Assembly (NCBI RefSeq): GCF_900113035.1 | Contig: NZ_FONX01000013.1 | Span: 36,978 to 100,977 of the forward strand | Length of the DNA: 64,000 nt | Source: Paracidovorax wautersii | GTDB taxonomy: Bacteria; Pseudomonadota; Gammaproteobacteria; Burkholderiales; Burkholderiaceae_C | Direction of reading: 5' to 3' | Shown: positions 16,806 to 25,844 of the stretch, in pieces | How positions within the stretch are numbered: the first letter of the stretch is position 1 | Layout: each line of letters starts with the position of its first letter | Position numbers and translations under genes: made by a program | Notes under the pieces: model-generated | The model's input: only the letters and a program-made list of their open reading frames with translations | What the model was told of the DNA's origin: nothing | Databases searched by the model: none

Positions 16806-18344
16806 TCAGCTCGGCGTGCCGGCCGGCACGGCCTCGGCCTCGGCCGCATGCGGCGCGGCCACCGGGGGACGGTTGCGGGCCCGGAAGAACGCCACAACCT
16901 GCCACAGGATGAAGGCCGAGATCAGCGCCAGCAGCGTGCCGCTGATGGGCCGGCTGACGAAGATGCGGAAGTCGCCCCGGCTCAGCAGCATGGCGCGGCG
17001 GAAGTTCTCCTCCAGCATGGGGCCGAGGATGAAGCCCAGCATCAGCGGCGAGGCATCCAGCTCCAGGCGCATCAGCAGGTAGCCCAGGCCACCGAAGGCG
17101 GAGGTGACGAACACGTCGTCCAGGTTGTTGTTGATGCTGTAGGTGCCGATGCAGCAGAAGAAGAGGATCGCCGGGAACAGCACGTTGTAGGGCACCTTGA
17201 ACACCGACAGCCAGTAGCGCACCAGCGGCACGTTCAGCACCAGCAGGAAGCAGTTGCCGATCCACATGCTGGCCACCAGGCCCCAGAACAGCTCGGGGTG
17301 GCCGGAGATCATCTCGGGCCCGGGCTGGATGCCCTTGATGATGAAGGCGGCCATCATCAGCGCCATCACCGCGTTCTCGGGAATGCCGATGCTCATCAGC
17401 GGGATGAAGCTGGTGCGCGCGGCGGCCTCGTCGGCGGCGGCCTGGCCGGCCACGCCCTCGATGCAGCCGGTGCCGATCTCGTGCTTGTACTTGCTGACCT
17501 TCTTGTCCAGCGCGTAGGCCGCGAACTGCGCGATCACCGGCCCGCCACCGGGCAGGATGCCCAGGAAGGAGCCCACGGCGCTGCCGCGCAGCGCGCTCGG
17601 GATGATGCGCTTGAACTCGGGCCAGGTCGGCAGGAGCTTGATCTTGCCGTTGAAGGGCGAGCGCTCTTCCTTGGAGTCGAGGTTCTTGGTGATCTCCGCG
17701 ATGCCGAAGCAGCCCAGCGCGATGCTGACGATGCCCACGCCGTCGGCCAGCAGGGGCAGGTCGAACGTGAAGCGCGTCATGCCGCTGTTGACGTCGGTGC
17801 CCACGCAGCCGAGCAGCACGCCCACCATGCACATCGCCATGCCGTTGAGCAGGCTGCCGGTGGTCACGAAGCTCACGCACACGAAGCCGACCAGCATCAG
17901 CGCGCAGTAGTCGGTCGGGCCGAAGAGGAAGGCCACCTCGCCCAGGCTGGGCGCGAGGAAGGCCAGCACCACGATGGCCACCGAGCCACCGATGAAGCTC
18001 GACACCCCGGCCGTGAAGAGGGCCAGCCCGGTCTTGCCCTTGAGCGTCATCGCGTAGCCGTCGATGCAGGCCACGATGCTGCTGGCATGCGGGATCTTCA
18101 TCGTGATCGCGCTCACGCTGTCGCCGTACTGCGCGCCGTAGTAGATGCCCGCCAGCATGATGAGCGCGCCGGTGGTGGGGATGGAATAGGTCAGCGGCAG
18201 CAGCAGGCTGATGGTGGCCAGCGGCCCCAGGCCCGGCAGCAGGCCGACCAGCGTGCCCACCGTGCAGCCGAGGGCGCAGAACAGCAGGTTCTGCAGGGTC
18301 AGCGCATGGCTGAACCCGAAGGAGAGGTTGTGCAGGACTTCCAT
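16806..18344 (-). CDS. tctA: Tripartite tricarboxylate transporter, large membrane subunit
   Basis: A 512-residue TctA-type permease with about 11-12 membrane segments. Family motifs are LLPGLGPLATISLLLPLTY near the N-terminus, GIYYGAQYGDSVSAI, and LGILPGGGPVIAQFAAYALDKK in the middle. It carries citrate or other carboxylates across the inner membrane, driven by an ion gradient, using a periplasmic TctC/Bug protein for capture. It begins one base after the tctB stop (TGA-C-ATG), so the two subunits are coupled. No tctC gene lies next to it, which is unusual. Confidence 0.93.
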   Translation of the reverse strand: MEVLHNLSFGFSHALTLQNLLFCALGCTVGTLVGLLPGLGPLATISLLLPLTYSIPTTGALIMLAGIYYGAQYGDSVSAITMKIPHASSIVACIDGYAMTLKGKTGLALFTAGVSSFIGGSVAIVVLAFLAPSLGEVAFLFGPTDYCALMLVGFVCVSFVTTGSLLNGMAMCMVGVLLGCVGTDVNSGMTRFTFDLPLLADGVGIVSIALGCFGIAEITKNLDSKEERSPFNGKIKLLPTWPEFKRIIPSALRGSAVGSFLGILPGGGPVIAQFAAYALDKKVSKYKHEIGTGCIEGVAGQAAADEAAARTSFIPLMSIGIPENAVMALMMAAFIIKGIQPGPEMISGHPELFWGLVASMWIGNCFLLVLNVPLVRYWLSVFKVPYNVLFPAILFFCCIGTYSINNNLDDVFVTSAFGGLGYLLMRLELDASPLMLGFILGPMLEENFRRAMLLSRGDFRIFVSRPISGTLLALISAFILWQVVAFFRARNRPPVAAPHAAEAEAVPAGTPS

Positions 18345-18345
18345 G

Positions 18346-18768
18346 TCAGTACAGCGGCAGGTTGAGGCCCAGCAGATACTGGAAGCCGAAAGCGATCGCC
18401 ACCAGCGCCAGCGCGATCTTCACGTTGCGCGACACCGAATAGGTGTTGGCGGCGAAACCCGAGGCGAACACCAGGAACACGATGCCCACCGTCATGTTGA
18501 TCAGGTGCGACAGCAGCGCGAAGCCGCACAGGCTGCCCAGGATGATCCCGATGTTGCGCAGCTGGAAACCCAGCGGCACGGGCGCCACCAGCCGCGCCTG
18601 GACCACCGTGATCGCCCCGATCACGAAGAGCATGCAGCTCACCAGGAACGGGAACATGCCCGGACCGGCCCGGCTGAACGAGCCCAGCGAGTAGTGGATG
18701 GACGGCAGGCCGAAGCCCAGCGCCAGCAGCATGAGGACGATGCCTCGGATGACGTTGCGGTTGTTCAC
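18346..18768 (-). CDS. tctB: Tripartite tricarboxylate transporter, small membrane subunit
   Basis: A 140-residue TctB with four predicted membrane segments, beginning with MNNRNVIRGIVLMLLALGF. The start is GTG at 18768 with a strong ribosome-binding site (AAGGAG). It heads the tctB-tctA pair and is divergent from the TctD-like response regulator 153 bases away, so the shared gap is the likely operator. The conserved TctB pattern (paired helices around a central Gly/Pro segment, SRAGPGMFPF) is visible. Confidence 0.9.
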   Translation of the reverse strand: MNNRNVIRGIVLMLLALGFGLPSIHYSLGSFSRAGPGMFPFLVSCMLFVIGAITVVQARLVAPVPLGFQLRNIGIILGSLCGFALLSHLINMTVGIVFLVFASGFAANTYSVSRNVKIALALVAIAFGFQYLLGLNLPLY

Positions 18769-18921
18769 GGGATCTGTCTCCTTCTGGGTCGCGGCCGGCC
18801 TGCCTGGGTGCCTCAGCGGGCGCAGTGCCTTAAGCTCGCCGCTGCACTATTGCCAGCCAACCTGATCGCGGGCTGACCTGGGACATGCGTAATTCCACGT
18901 ATCCCCGCACCCGCCCCTCCC

Positions 18922-19656
18922 ATGCGCCTGCTTCTCGTGGAAGATGACCCCGTCCTGAGCCGAACCATGGCCCAGGGCCTGGAGCGCGCCGGCCACCGGG
19001 TGGAATCCGCCAGCACGGTGGAAGACGCCCTGCACTGGTGGACGGTGCAGCCCTTCGACGCCGTGCTGCTCGACCTGAACCTGCCGCATGCCGCCCATGC
19101 GCGCAGCGGCCTGGGCAGCGGCCTCACCGCCCTGCGCGCCGCCCGGGCGCGCGGCGACCGCACCCCCGTGCTCATCCTGAGCGCCCGCGACAGCACCGAA
19201 GAGCGCATCGCCGGGCTGGACGCCGGCGCCGACGACTACCTGGGCAAACCCTACGAACTCACCGAGGTCCAGGCCCGGCTGCGCGCCCTGGTGCGCCGCA
19301 CCAGCGGCACGGCCGACCTGGTGTTCGTCGGCCGCCTGGCGCTGGACCGCGTGGCGCGCCGCTGCAGCGTGGACGGCCACGCCATCGACCTGCCGGCGCG
19401 CGAATTCGAGCTGCTCTGGGAACTGATGACCCCGCCGGGCCGCGTGCTGAGCAAGAGCGACCTCTCGCAGCGCCTCTCCGACAGCGGCGAGGCGCTGGGC
19501 GACAACGCGCTCGAATCCTTCGTCTCGCGCCTGCGCCGCAAGCTGGCCGGCAGCGGCGCGGCCATCCGCACGCTGCGCGGCCTGGGCTACGTGCTGGAAG
19601 AGGAAAAAGACCCGCAGCCGGCCGCTGGCGGCAGCAACCATGCCCCGGGCGCCTGA
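18922..19656 (+). CDS. OmpR-family response regulator, TctD-like
   Basis: A 244-residue regulator: receiver domain (acid pair at 8-9, phospho-acceptor D51 in LLDLNLP, K109 in GKPYEL) and a winged-helix DNA-binding domain (LPAREFELLWEL to the end, with RTLRGLGYVLE). The receiver has an extra segment after LNLP (HAAHARSGLGSG), longer than in most OmpR regulators. Position next to tctBA and a matching sensor points to control of carboxylate transport as for TctD, but QseB/PmrA-type roles are possible. Its end overlaps the sensor gene by 17 bases. Confidence 0.88.
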   Translation: MRLLLVEDDPVLSRTMAQGLERAGHRVESASTVEDALHWWTVQPFDAVLLDLNLPHAAHARSGLGSGLTALRAARARGDRTPVLILSARDSTEERIAGLDAGADDYLGKPYELTEVQARLRALVRRTSGTADLVFVGRLALDRVARRCSVDGHAIDLPAREFELLWELMTPPGRVLSKSDLSQRLSDSGEALGDNALESFVSRLRRKLAGSGAAIRTLRGLGYVLEEEKDPQPAAGGSNHAPGA

Positions 19657-21157
19657 CACCGCCGCCGCCGAAGCGGGCACGACGGCCACGGCCCCGCCCC
19701 GCGCGCGCCGCAGCAAGGGCACGCGCCCCGCGCTGCGCCAGCGCATCGGGCGGCATGCCCTGCTGTCGCTGGTGCTGACCTGGGCGCTGGGCAGCGCGGT
19801 GGTGCTGAGCATGGGCAACCATTTCGTGGTCGAAGCCTTCGACCGGGCGCTGCTGGACGACGCCCACGCGCTGGCCGCCCATGTGCGCGGCAGCGGCGAC
19901 ACCGAGGGCGGCGCCGCCGAAGCCCTGCGCCTGGACCTGACGCCCCGCGAGGTCGGCATGCTGCGCTTCGACCCGCGGGAGACCATCTGGTTCGCCGTGT
20001 TCGGCGGGGACGGCCGCTTCGTGGCCGGCGACCGGCACATGCCCTTCATCGCGCCGCCGCCCGGCCATGTCCACGTCTTCGCCAACGTCACCTATGGCGA
20101 CCACGATCTGCGCCGCGTCAGCCTGCGCATCGACGGACCCGCGCCCTTCGTGGTGGTCATGGCCCAGACCACCTCGGGCCGCACCCAGCTGCTGCGCCGC
20201 CTGCTGCTGTATTCCGGGCTGGTGCAACTCTGGCTGCTGGTGGCCCTGGGTTCCTGGCTGCTGCGCGACATCGAGCGCGACCTCAAACCCCTGGCCGATC
20301 TGCAGGACGCGGTGGAACACCGCGACGCGGCCGACCTGCAGCCCCTGCCACCCGCCCTCACGCACGAGGCCACCACCAGCGACGTGCAGCGCCTGGGCGA
20401 CGCGGTGGACCACCTGCTGGGCCGGCTGCGCAAGGGCCTGCAGGACCAGCGCGAGTTCGCCGGCACCGTGGCGCACGAGCTGCGCACGCCGCTCGCGGGC
20501 ATCCGCGCCCAGGTGGAGCACGCACTGGCGCAGGACGACCCGGCCGTCTGGCGCAGCGAGCTGCAAGGCATCGGCCAGGCCGAGCAGCGCGCCAGCCGCA
20601 CCGTCGATCAGCTGCTGGCCCTGGCGCGGGTCACCGAAGGCGGCCTGCCGCTGCCCATGCAGACCGTGGCGCTCGATGCGCTGGCGCGCAGCCTGCTGCT
20701 GCGCTTTCTGCCGCGCGCCGACGAGCGCGGCGTGGACCTGGGCGCCGAAGGGCTGGACCAGCCCCTTCCCGTGCGCGGCGATGCCGGCCTGATCGAAGGC
20801 ATCGTCGGCAACCTGCTGGACAACGCGCTGCGCTACGGCGTGAAGGCTGCGGCAGGGGACGGCCCGGCGCCGCAGATCACCCTCTCGCTGGCGCGCGAAG
20901 GCGGCTTCGCCGTGCTGCGCGTGGCCGACAACGGCCCCGGGCTGGACGCCGCCCTGGTGGCCGGCCCCGCGCACCAGCGCTGGACGCAGGGCGCGGCGGG
21001 CCAGCAGCTGGGCCTGGGCGCAGGCCTGGGGCTGGCCATCGTCGAGCGCCACGCCGCCGCCATGGGCGGGCGCTTCGCCCTCGCAGCCGGGCCGGGCCGG
21101 GTGGGAGCGGTCGCCAGCGTGTGGCTGCCGCTGGCCGCCCCCGCCGCCGTCAGTTGA
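19640..21157 (+). CDS. Sensor histidine kinase, TctE-like
   Basis: A 505-residue membrane sensor kinase. A basic N-terminus precedes membrane segment one (about 38-58), a periplasmic region of the 2CSK_N type and a second membrane segment (about 190-210), followed by a short HAMP-like linker. The phospho-acceptor His is H279 in AHELRTPLAGIRAQVE; the N box is GNLLDNALRYG and the G boxes are ADNGPGLD and GLGLAIVERHA. It is coupled to the preceding response regulator and probably senses an extracellular carboxylate, an inference from the neighbouring tctBA. Its 3' end overlaps the convergent polymerase gene by 8 bases. Confidence 0.9.
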   Translation: MPRAPDTAAAEAGTTATAPPRARRSKGTRPALRQRIGRHALLSLVLTWALGSAVVLSMGNHFVVEAFDRALLDDAHALAAHVRGSGDTEGGAAEALRLDLTPREVGMLRFDPRETIWFAVFGGDGRFVAGDRHMPFIAPPPGHVHVFANVTYGDHDLRRVSLRIDGPAPFVVVMAQTTSGRTQLLRRLLLYSGLVQLWLLVALGSWLLRDIERDLKPLADLQDAVEHRDAADLQPLPPALTHEATTSDVQRLGDAVDHLLGRLRKGLQDQREFAGTVAHELRTPLAGIRAQVEHALAQDDPAVWRSELQGIGQAEQRASRTVDQLLALARVTEGGLPLPMQTVALDALARSLLLRFLPRADERGVDLGAEGLDQPLPVRGDAGLIEGIVGNLLDNALRYGVKAAAGDGPAPQITLSLAREGGFAVLRVADNGPGLDAALVAGPAHQRWTQGAAGQQLGLGAGLGLAIVERHAAAMGGRFALAAGPGRVGAVASVWLPLAAPAAVS

Positions 21158-22721
21158 CGGGAGCGCTGGACCGCTCGGCCGCGGCGCCGCCCTGCCGCTG
21201 GGGCGGCTGCAGCTTCTGCCAGCGCGCGAATTCCTCCGGGAAGGCCACGCGGTAGCGCTCGGTGTAGAAGGCCGCCTCCTGCGGCAGGTCCAGCAGCCGG
21301 GCGCTGGCGATCAAGGGCTCGATCACGCGGGGCTCGGGCGAATAGTGCAGCAGGCGCCGCGCCATCGGGTAGATCTGCGGGGCATTGCTTTCGGTGACGG
21401 GCGTGGTCGTGACGGCGGCGAATTCGGCACCGTCGCGGAAGAAGGTGGTCTCGCGGGCCACGGCCATGGGCGTGTCGCCCTGGAACATCGCCAGCCGCTG
21501 CGCCGCCGGCCGGTAGAGCTGGGCGACGCGCACGTAGTCGGCGATCAGCCAGCCGCAGAACCCGAGCGCCGCCAGCCAGGCCAGCGCCCCCCAGAAGCGC
21601 AGCCAGCTCCGCACGCCCGGGCGCGAGAGCGCGGCCGGCCAGGGGCACAGCAGCAGCACGGCCAGCGCCGCCGCCAGCTGGAAGGGGCCGTACCAGAGCG
21701 GGAATTCGAGCATGCTGTGCAGCCCGATCAGCGCCAGCACGCCCCAGGCCAGCTGGCGCTCAGGGCCCGCCTCGGCCCAGGGCCGGCCGCGCCAGAGGCA
21801 CACCAGCGCCAGCGCGCAGGCCAGCAGGGAGAAGGGCACGCCCAGCGTGAAGGCCAGATGCAGCGGAAGGTTGTGGGCGTTGTCCACCAGGTCGCAGAAG
21901 CGCTCGCCGGAGAACAGGTTGACGAAGTGGGCGTAGTTCAGCTCGCCCCAGCCCCAGCCCGTCCAGGGCTGCTGCGCGATGAGCTGGGCGACGTTGGCCC
22001 AGAGCGTGCGGCGGCTGATGCACAGCGGGATCTCCCCGGTGAACCGGCCGAAGACGCTTTCGGGCTGCGTGCCCGTGCTCCATTCCAGCAGCCAGGGCAG
22101 CACGAAGCTGGCCGCGGCGTAGGCCAGCAGGCCCGGCACCAGCGCCCGCAGCATGCCGCCCGTGCCCCGCTTGCGCCAGAGCAGCGCCAGCAGGGCGATC
22201 GCCAGCCAGTGCAGCGCGCCGGTGCGCGAAACGGTGGCCACGGCCGAAACGGCCATGAGCACCACGGCGCCCTGCAGCGCGCTCCGGCGCCAGTCGCCCT
22301 GCGGCAGGCGCACATACCACCAGAGCGCCGCCCAGGCGCCCAGGCCCATCAGCGTGGACTGCTGGTTGCGCTGGCGCAGGTTGCCCAGCGCCTGCCCCAG
22401 GCTGGCCGGGAACACCCAGGGCGACCAGCCCGGGTCGCCATAGAAATACTGCAGCAGGTCCACCACCGAGCCCAGCACGCCGGCCAGCACCAGCCCGGCG
22501 CCCAGGATGGCGGCCAGCTGGCTGCGCGTGACGGCGGGGTCGCCTTCGGGCTTGCAGCGCAGCCAGGCCAGGGCGGCCAGCAGGCCGGCGCAGCCGGCCG
22601 AGGCCATGAGCGGCCAGAAGTTCGACAGGGGCGGCTGCGTCCAGGCGAAGAGAAAGGGCAGCGCCACGGCCACGGCGGCGAGCCAGGCGGCGGCGGGGGG
22701 ATTCGCGCGGGAAGAGGCCAT
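21150..22721 (-). CDS. O-antigen polymerase/ligase family, PglL-like
   Basis: A 523-residue membrane protein with about 11 transmembrane segments in a Wzy/WaaL/PglL topology. The large central loop (TGWGWGELNYAHFVNLFSGE, then VDNAHNLPLHLAFTLGVP) carries the NAHNLxL pattern found in pilin O-oligosaccharyltransferases and related Wzy_C2 proteins, and a non-membrane C-terminal domain follows (HYSPEPRVIEPLIASARLLDLP). Such enzymes transfer lipid-linked glycans to pilin, lipid A core or growing chains. No glycan or pilin gene is adjacent, so the acceptor is unknown. Confidence 0.82.
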   Translation of the reverse strand: MASSRANPPAAAWLAAVAVALPFLFAWTQPPLSNFWPLMASAGCAGLLAALAWLRCKPEGDPAVTRSQLAAILGAGLVLAGVLGSVVDLLQYFYGDPGWSPWVFPASLGQALGNLRQRNQQSTLMGLGAWAALWWYVRLPQGDWRRSALQGAVVLMAVSAVATVSRTGALHWLAIALLALLWRKRGTGGMLRALVPGLLAYAAASFVLPWLLEWSTGTQPESVFGRFTGEIPLCISRRTLWANVAQLIAQQPWTGWGWGELNYAHFVNLFSGERFCDLVDNAHNLPLHLAFTLGVPFSLLACALALVCLWRGRPWAEAGPERQLAWGVLALIGLHSMLEFPLWYGPFQLAAALAVLLLCPWPAALSRPGVRSWLRFWGALAWLAALGFCGWLIADYVRVAQLYRPAAQRLAMFQGDTPMAVARETTFFRDGAEFAAVTTTPVTESNAPQIYPMARRLLHYSPEPRVIEPLIASARLLDLPQEAAFYTERYRVAFPEEFARWQKLQPPQRQGGAAAERSSAPVN

Positions 22722-22840
22722 GGGAGAAAGGAAGCGGTGGAGAGGTCCAGGCCCGGGCGAAGCCCAGGCAGCCGGCGATCATAGGCCGGCGCGGACGGCC
22801 GGGGCCGGCGGCGGCCGCAGCGCATGGGACAATCCGGCCC

Positions 22841-24910
22841 ATGCACGCACTGTTCGAAGAAGCCGGCAAGTTCATGGCTGGCCGCATCCTTTCCGAGGCC
22901 GAAAGCTCCGCCCAGGTCGAACTCGACTCCGGCAAGCGGGTGAAGGTCAAGGCCGCCCACATCCTGCTGAAGTTCGAGAAGCCCGCGCCGGCCGAGCTGC
23001 TGCGCGAGGGCCAGGCCGTCGCCGCCACCATCGAGTTGCCGCTGGCCTGGGAATTCGCCCCGGAGGACGAATTCGGCTTCGCCGACCTCGCGCGCGACTA
23101 CTTTTCCGCCAACGCCACGCTGGCCGAGCAGGCCGGCGCGCTGTTCGCGCTCTACGAGGCCCCGCACTACTTCCGCCGCGCGGGCAAGGGCCGCTTCAAG
23201 AAAGCGCCGGCCGAGATCCTGCAGCAGGCGCTGGCCGCCATCGAGAAGAAGCGCCTGATCCAGGAGCAGATCGTGGCCTGGGCCGAAGAGCTGGGCCGGG
23301 GCGAATGCCCGCAGCCCATCCGCGAGCAGCTCTACAAGATCCTCTTCAAGCCCGACAAGAACGCGCCCGAATACAAGGCCGTGGTCGAGGCCAGCCGCGC
23401 CACGCACAAGGCGCCGCTCGACCTGCTGACGCAGGCCGGCGCCATCGACTCGCCCTACCAGTTCCACTGGAAGCGCTTCCTGTTCGACAACTTCCCCAAG
23501 GGCACGGGCTTCGCGCCGGTCACCGCGCCGCAGCCGCCGGCCGACCTGCCGCTCGCGCCCGTGCAGGCCTATTCGATCGACGATTCGCAGACCACCGAGA
23601 TCGACGATGCACTCTCCGTGCAGGGCCTGGGCACCGGCACCGTCACGCTGGGCATCCACATCGCCGCGCCGGGCCTGGCCATCACGCCGGGCTCGGCCAT
23701 CGACCAGCTCGGGCGCAACCGGCTCTCCACGGTCTACATGCCGGGCTACAAGATCACCATGCTGCCCGACGAGGTGGTGCAGATCTACACGCTCGACGAA
23801 GGCCGCGCCAACCCGGCCGTGTCGCTCTACGTGACCATCGACGAGGCCACGCTGGAGATTTCCGGCACCGAAACCAAGCTCGAACGCGTGCCGGTGGCCG
23901 TGAACCTGCGCCACGACCAGCTCGACCACATCGTGACCGAAGCCTGGCTGGCCGACCCGTCGATCGAGGTCGAGAACACGCCCCAGGCCCTGCTGGAGCG
24001 GCGCGAGCAGCTCTCCTTCCTGTATCGCCTCGCGCAAAAGCTCAAGGCCCAGCGCGAAGTGGTGCGCGGCAAGCCCGAAACCTTCAACCGGCCGGACTAC
24101 AACTTCCGCCTCTCCGGGAATGACGGAGCGGAGCCCACGGGCAGCGAAACGGTCAGCATCAGCACCCGCCGCCGCGGCGCGCCGCTGGACCTGATCGTGG
24201 CCGAGGCCGCCATCGTCGCCAACAGCACCTGGGGCGGCCTGCTGGCCGACCACGGAGTGCCCGGCATCTACCGCAGCCAGGCGAGCCTCGCGCCCGGCAT
24301 GAAGGTGCGCATGGGCACCAAGGCGCTGCCGCATGCGGGCATCGGCGTGAAGAGCTACGCCTGGGCCACCTCGCCGCTGCGCCGCTACGTCGATCTGGTC
24401 AACCAGTGGCAGATCATCGCCTGCGTGCGCCACGGCAAGACGGCCGCGCTGGCCGCGCCCTTCAAGCCCAAGGACGCCGACCTCTTCTCCATCATCAGCA
24501 GCTTCGATGCGGCCTACAGCGCCTACAACGGCTACCAGGCCGGCATGGAACGCTTCTGGACGCTGCAGTACCTGCGCCAGAACGCCATCACCGAGCTGGA
24601 CGCCACCGTGCTCAAGGAAGGCCCGGGCGGCAGCTTCCTGGTGCGTGCCGACTCCCTGCCGCTGGTGCTGCCCGTGCTGGGCGCGCAGGGCCTGCCGCGC
24701 GGCGCGCGCGTGCGCGTCAAGCTCGGCGAGATCGACGACATCACCCTGGACGTGAACGGCACCCTGCTGGCCCGCCTGGACGATGCCGCGCAGGAAGCCG
24801 CGCCCGACGCCGAGGGCGAGGACGACGAGGAAGCCACGGCCGGCCCCATCGCCATCGCGGTCGATGTGAACGAGGCCGAAGCGCCCGCACCGGCCGCTGC
24901 CGGCCACTGA
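22841..24910 (+). CDS. RNase II-family (RNB) exoribonuclease
   Basis: A 689-residue protein with an RNB catalytic domain: the motif YSIDDSQTTEIDDALS at about 244-259 carries the metal-binding aspartates, followed by HIAAPGLAITPGSAID. The C-terminal half has RLxPGMKVRMG-like and RYVDLVNQWQ segments, then a C-terminal S1-like part and an acidic tail. It degrades RNA 3' to 5'. It is shorter than RNase R and lacks the classic N-terminal cold-shock pair, matching the short RNB proteins of Burkholderiales. It heads a likely operon with the TonB-like gene (33 bases apart), aroE and mtgA. Confidence 0.88.
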   Translation: MHALFEEAGKFMAGRILSEAESSAQVELDSGKRVKVKAAHILLKFEKPAPAELLREGQAVAATIELPLAWEFAPEDEFGFADLARDYFSANATLAEQAGALFALYEAPHYFRRAGKGRFKKAPAEILQQALAAIEKKRLIQEQIVAWAEELGRGECPQPIREQLYKILFKPDKNAPEYKAVVEASRATHKAPLDLLTQAGAIDSPYQFHWKRFLFDNFPKGTGFAPVTAPQPPADLPLAPVQAYSIDDSQTTEIDDALSVQGLGTGTVTLGIHIAAPGLAITPGSAIDQLGRNRLSTVYMPGYKITMLPDEVVQIYTLDEGRANPAVSLYVTIDEATLEISGTETKLERVPVAVNLRHDQLDHIVTEAWLADPSIEVENTPQALLERREQLSFLYRLAQKLKAQREVVRGKPETFNRPDYNFRLSGNDGAEPTGSETVSISTRRRGAPLDLIVAEAAIVANSTWGGLLADHGVPGIYRSQASLAPGMKVRMGTKALPHAGIGVKSYAWATSPLRRYVDLVNQWQIIACVRHGKTAALAAPFKPKDADLFSIISSFDAAYSAYNGYQAGMERFWTLQYLRQNAITELDATVLKEGPGGSFLVRADSLPLVLPVLGAQGLPRGARVRVKLGEIDDITLDVNGTLLARLDDAAQEAAPDAEGEDDEEATAGPIAIAVDVNEAEAPAPAAAGH

Positions 24911-24942
24911 AGACGCCACGAGCCCGGAGCGACCTGCCCGCC

Positions 24943-25827
24943 ATGCCCGCCTTCCTCGCCCGTTTCAGCACGCTGCAGATCGCGCTGGGCGTGTCGCTGG
25001 CGGTGCATGCCGTGCTGCTGTCGGTGCGCTTCATCGACCCGGACCGCTTCGACCGCGTGTTCCAGGACACGCCGCTGGAAGTGATCCTGGTCAACGCGAA
25101 ATCCACCGAGCGCCCCGACAAGGCGCACGCCATCGCCCAGTCGTCGCTGGCCGGCGGCGGCGAGGCGGCCCAGGGCCGCGCCACCAGCCCCATGCCCTAT
25201 TCGGCGCTCACGGCCACGGGCGACGACTTCGAGGACGCGCAGCGCAAGATGGACGCGATGCAGGCGCAGCAGAACCAGCTGCTGGCCCAGTTGCGCCAGC
25301 AGCTCGCCACCCTGCCCCCGCCCGACCTGAGCCAGCCCAGCGCCCGCACCGACTCGCAGGCCGAGGAAGACAAGCGCCGCCAGCTGGTGCAGCTGCTGGC
25401 CGAGATCGAAAAGCGCGTCAACGAAGAGAACGCGCGCCCGAAGAAGCGCTACATCAGCCCGGCCACGCGCGAAGCGGTCTATGCCGTCTATTACGACGCG
25501 CTGCGCCGCAAGGTCGAGGACCGGGGCACCGAGAACTTTCCCGAGCAGGCCGGCAAGAAGCTCTACGGCGCGCTGACCATGATCATCACGGTGAACCACG
25601 ATGGCCGCGTGCTGGGCACCGAGGTCGTGCAGAGTTCGGGCAACCCGCAGCTGGACCGCCGCGCCGAAGCCATCGCGCGATCGTCCGGCCCGTTCGAGCC
25701 CTTCAGCCCCACCATGCGCGCCAAGGCCGACCAGCTGGCCGTGGTCTCGCGCTTCAAGTTCACGCGCGAGCAGACGCTGGAGACCAGCGTGCGCGACGGC
25801 AACGCTCCCGCCAACCCGGCCCCCTGA
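24943..25827 (+). CDS. TonB-family C-terminal domain protein
   Basis: A 294-residue protein with one N-terminal membrane segment (about 13-32), an extended Gln/Glu-rich helical spacer (about 75-160, possible coiled coil) and a C-terminal TonB domain (YYDALRRKVEDRG, then YGALTMIITVNHDGRVLGTEVVQSSGN). TonB proteins pass proton-motive energy to outer-membrane receptors. The usual Pro-Lys/Pro-Glu spacer is absent and no exbB/exbD lie nearby, so a role other than iron uptake is possible. It lies between the RNB gene and aroE. Confidence 0.82.
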   Translation: MPAFLARFSTLQIALGVSLAVHAVLLSVRFIDPDRFDRVFQDTPLEVILVNAKSTERPDKAHAIAQSSLAGGGEAAQGRATSPMPYSALTATGDDFEDAQRKMDAMQAQQNQLLAQLRQQLATLPPPDLSQPSARTDSQAEEDKRRQLVQLLAEIEKRVNEENARPKKRYISPATREAVYAVYYDALRRKVEDRGTENFPEQAGKKLYGALTMIITVNHDGRVLGTEVVQSSGNPQLDRRAEAIARSSGPFEPFSPTMRAKADQLAVVSRFKFTREQTLETSVRDGNAPANPAP

Positions 25828-25844
25828 CCGATCCTCCTCCTCCG

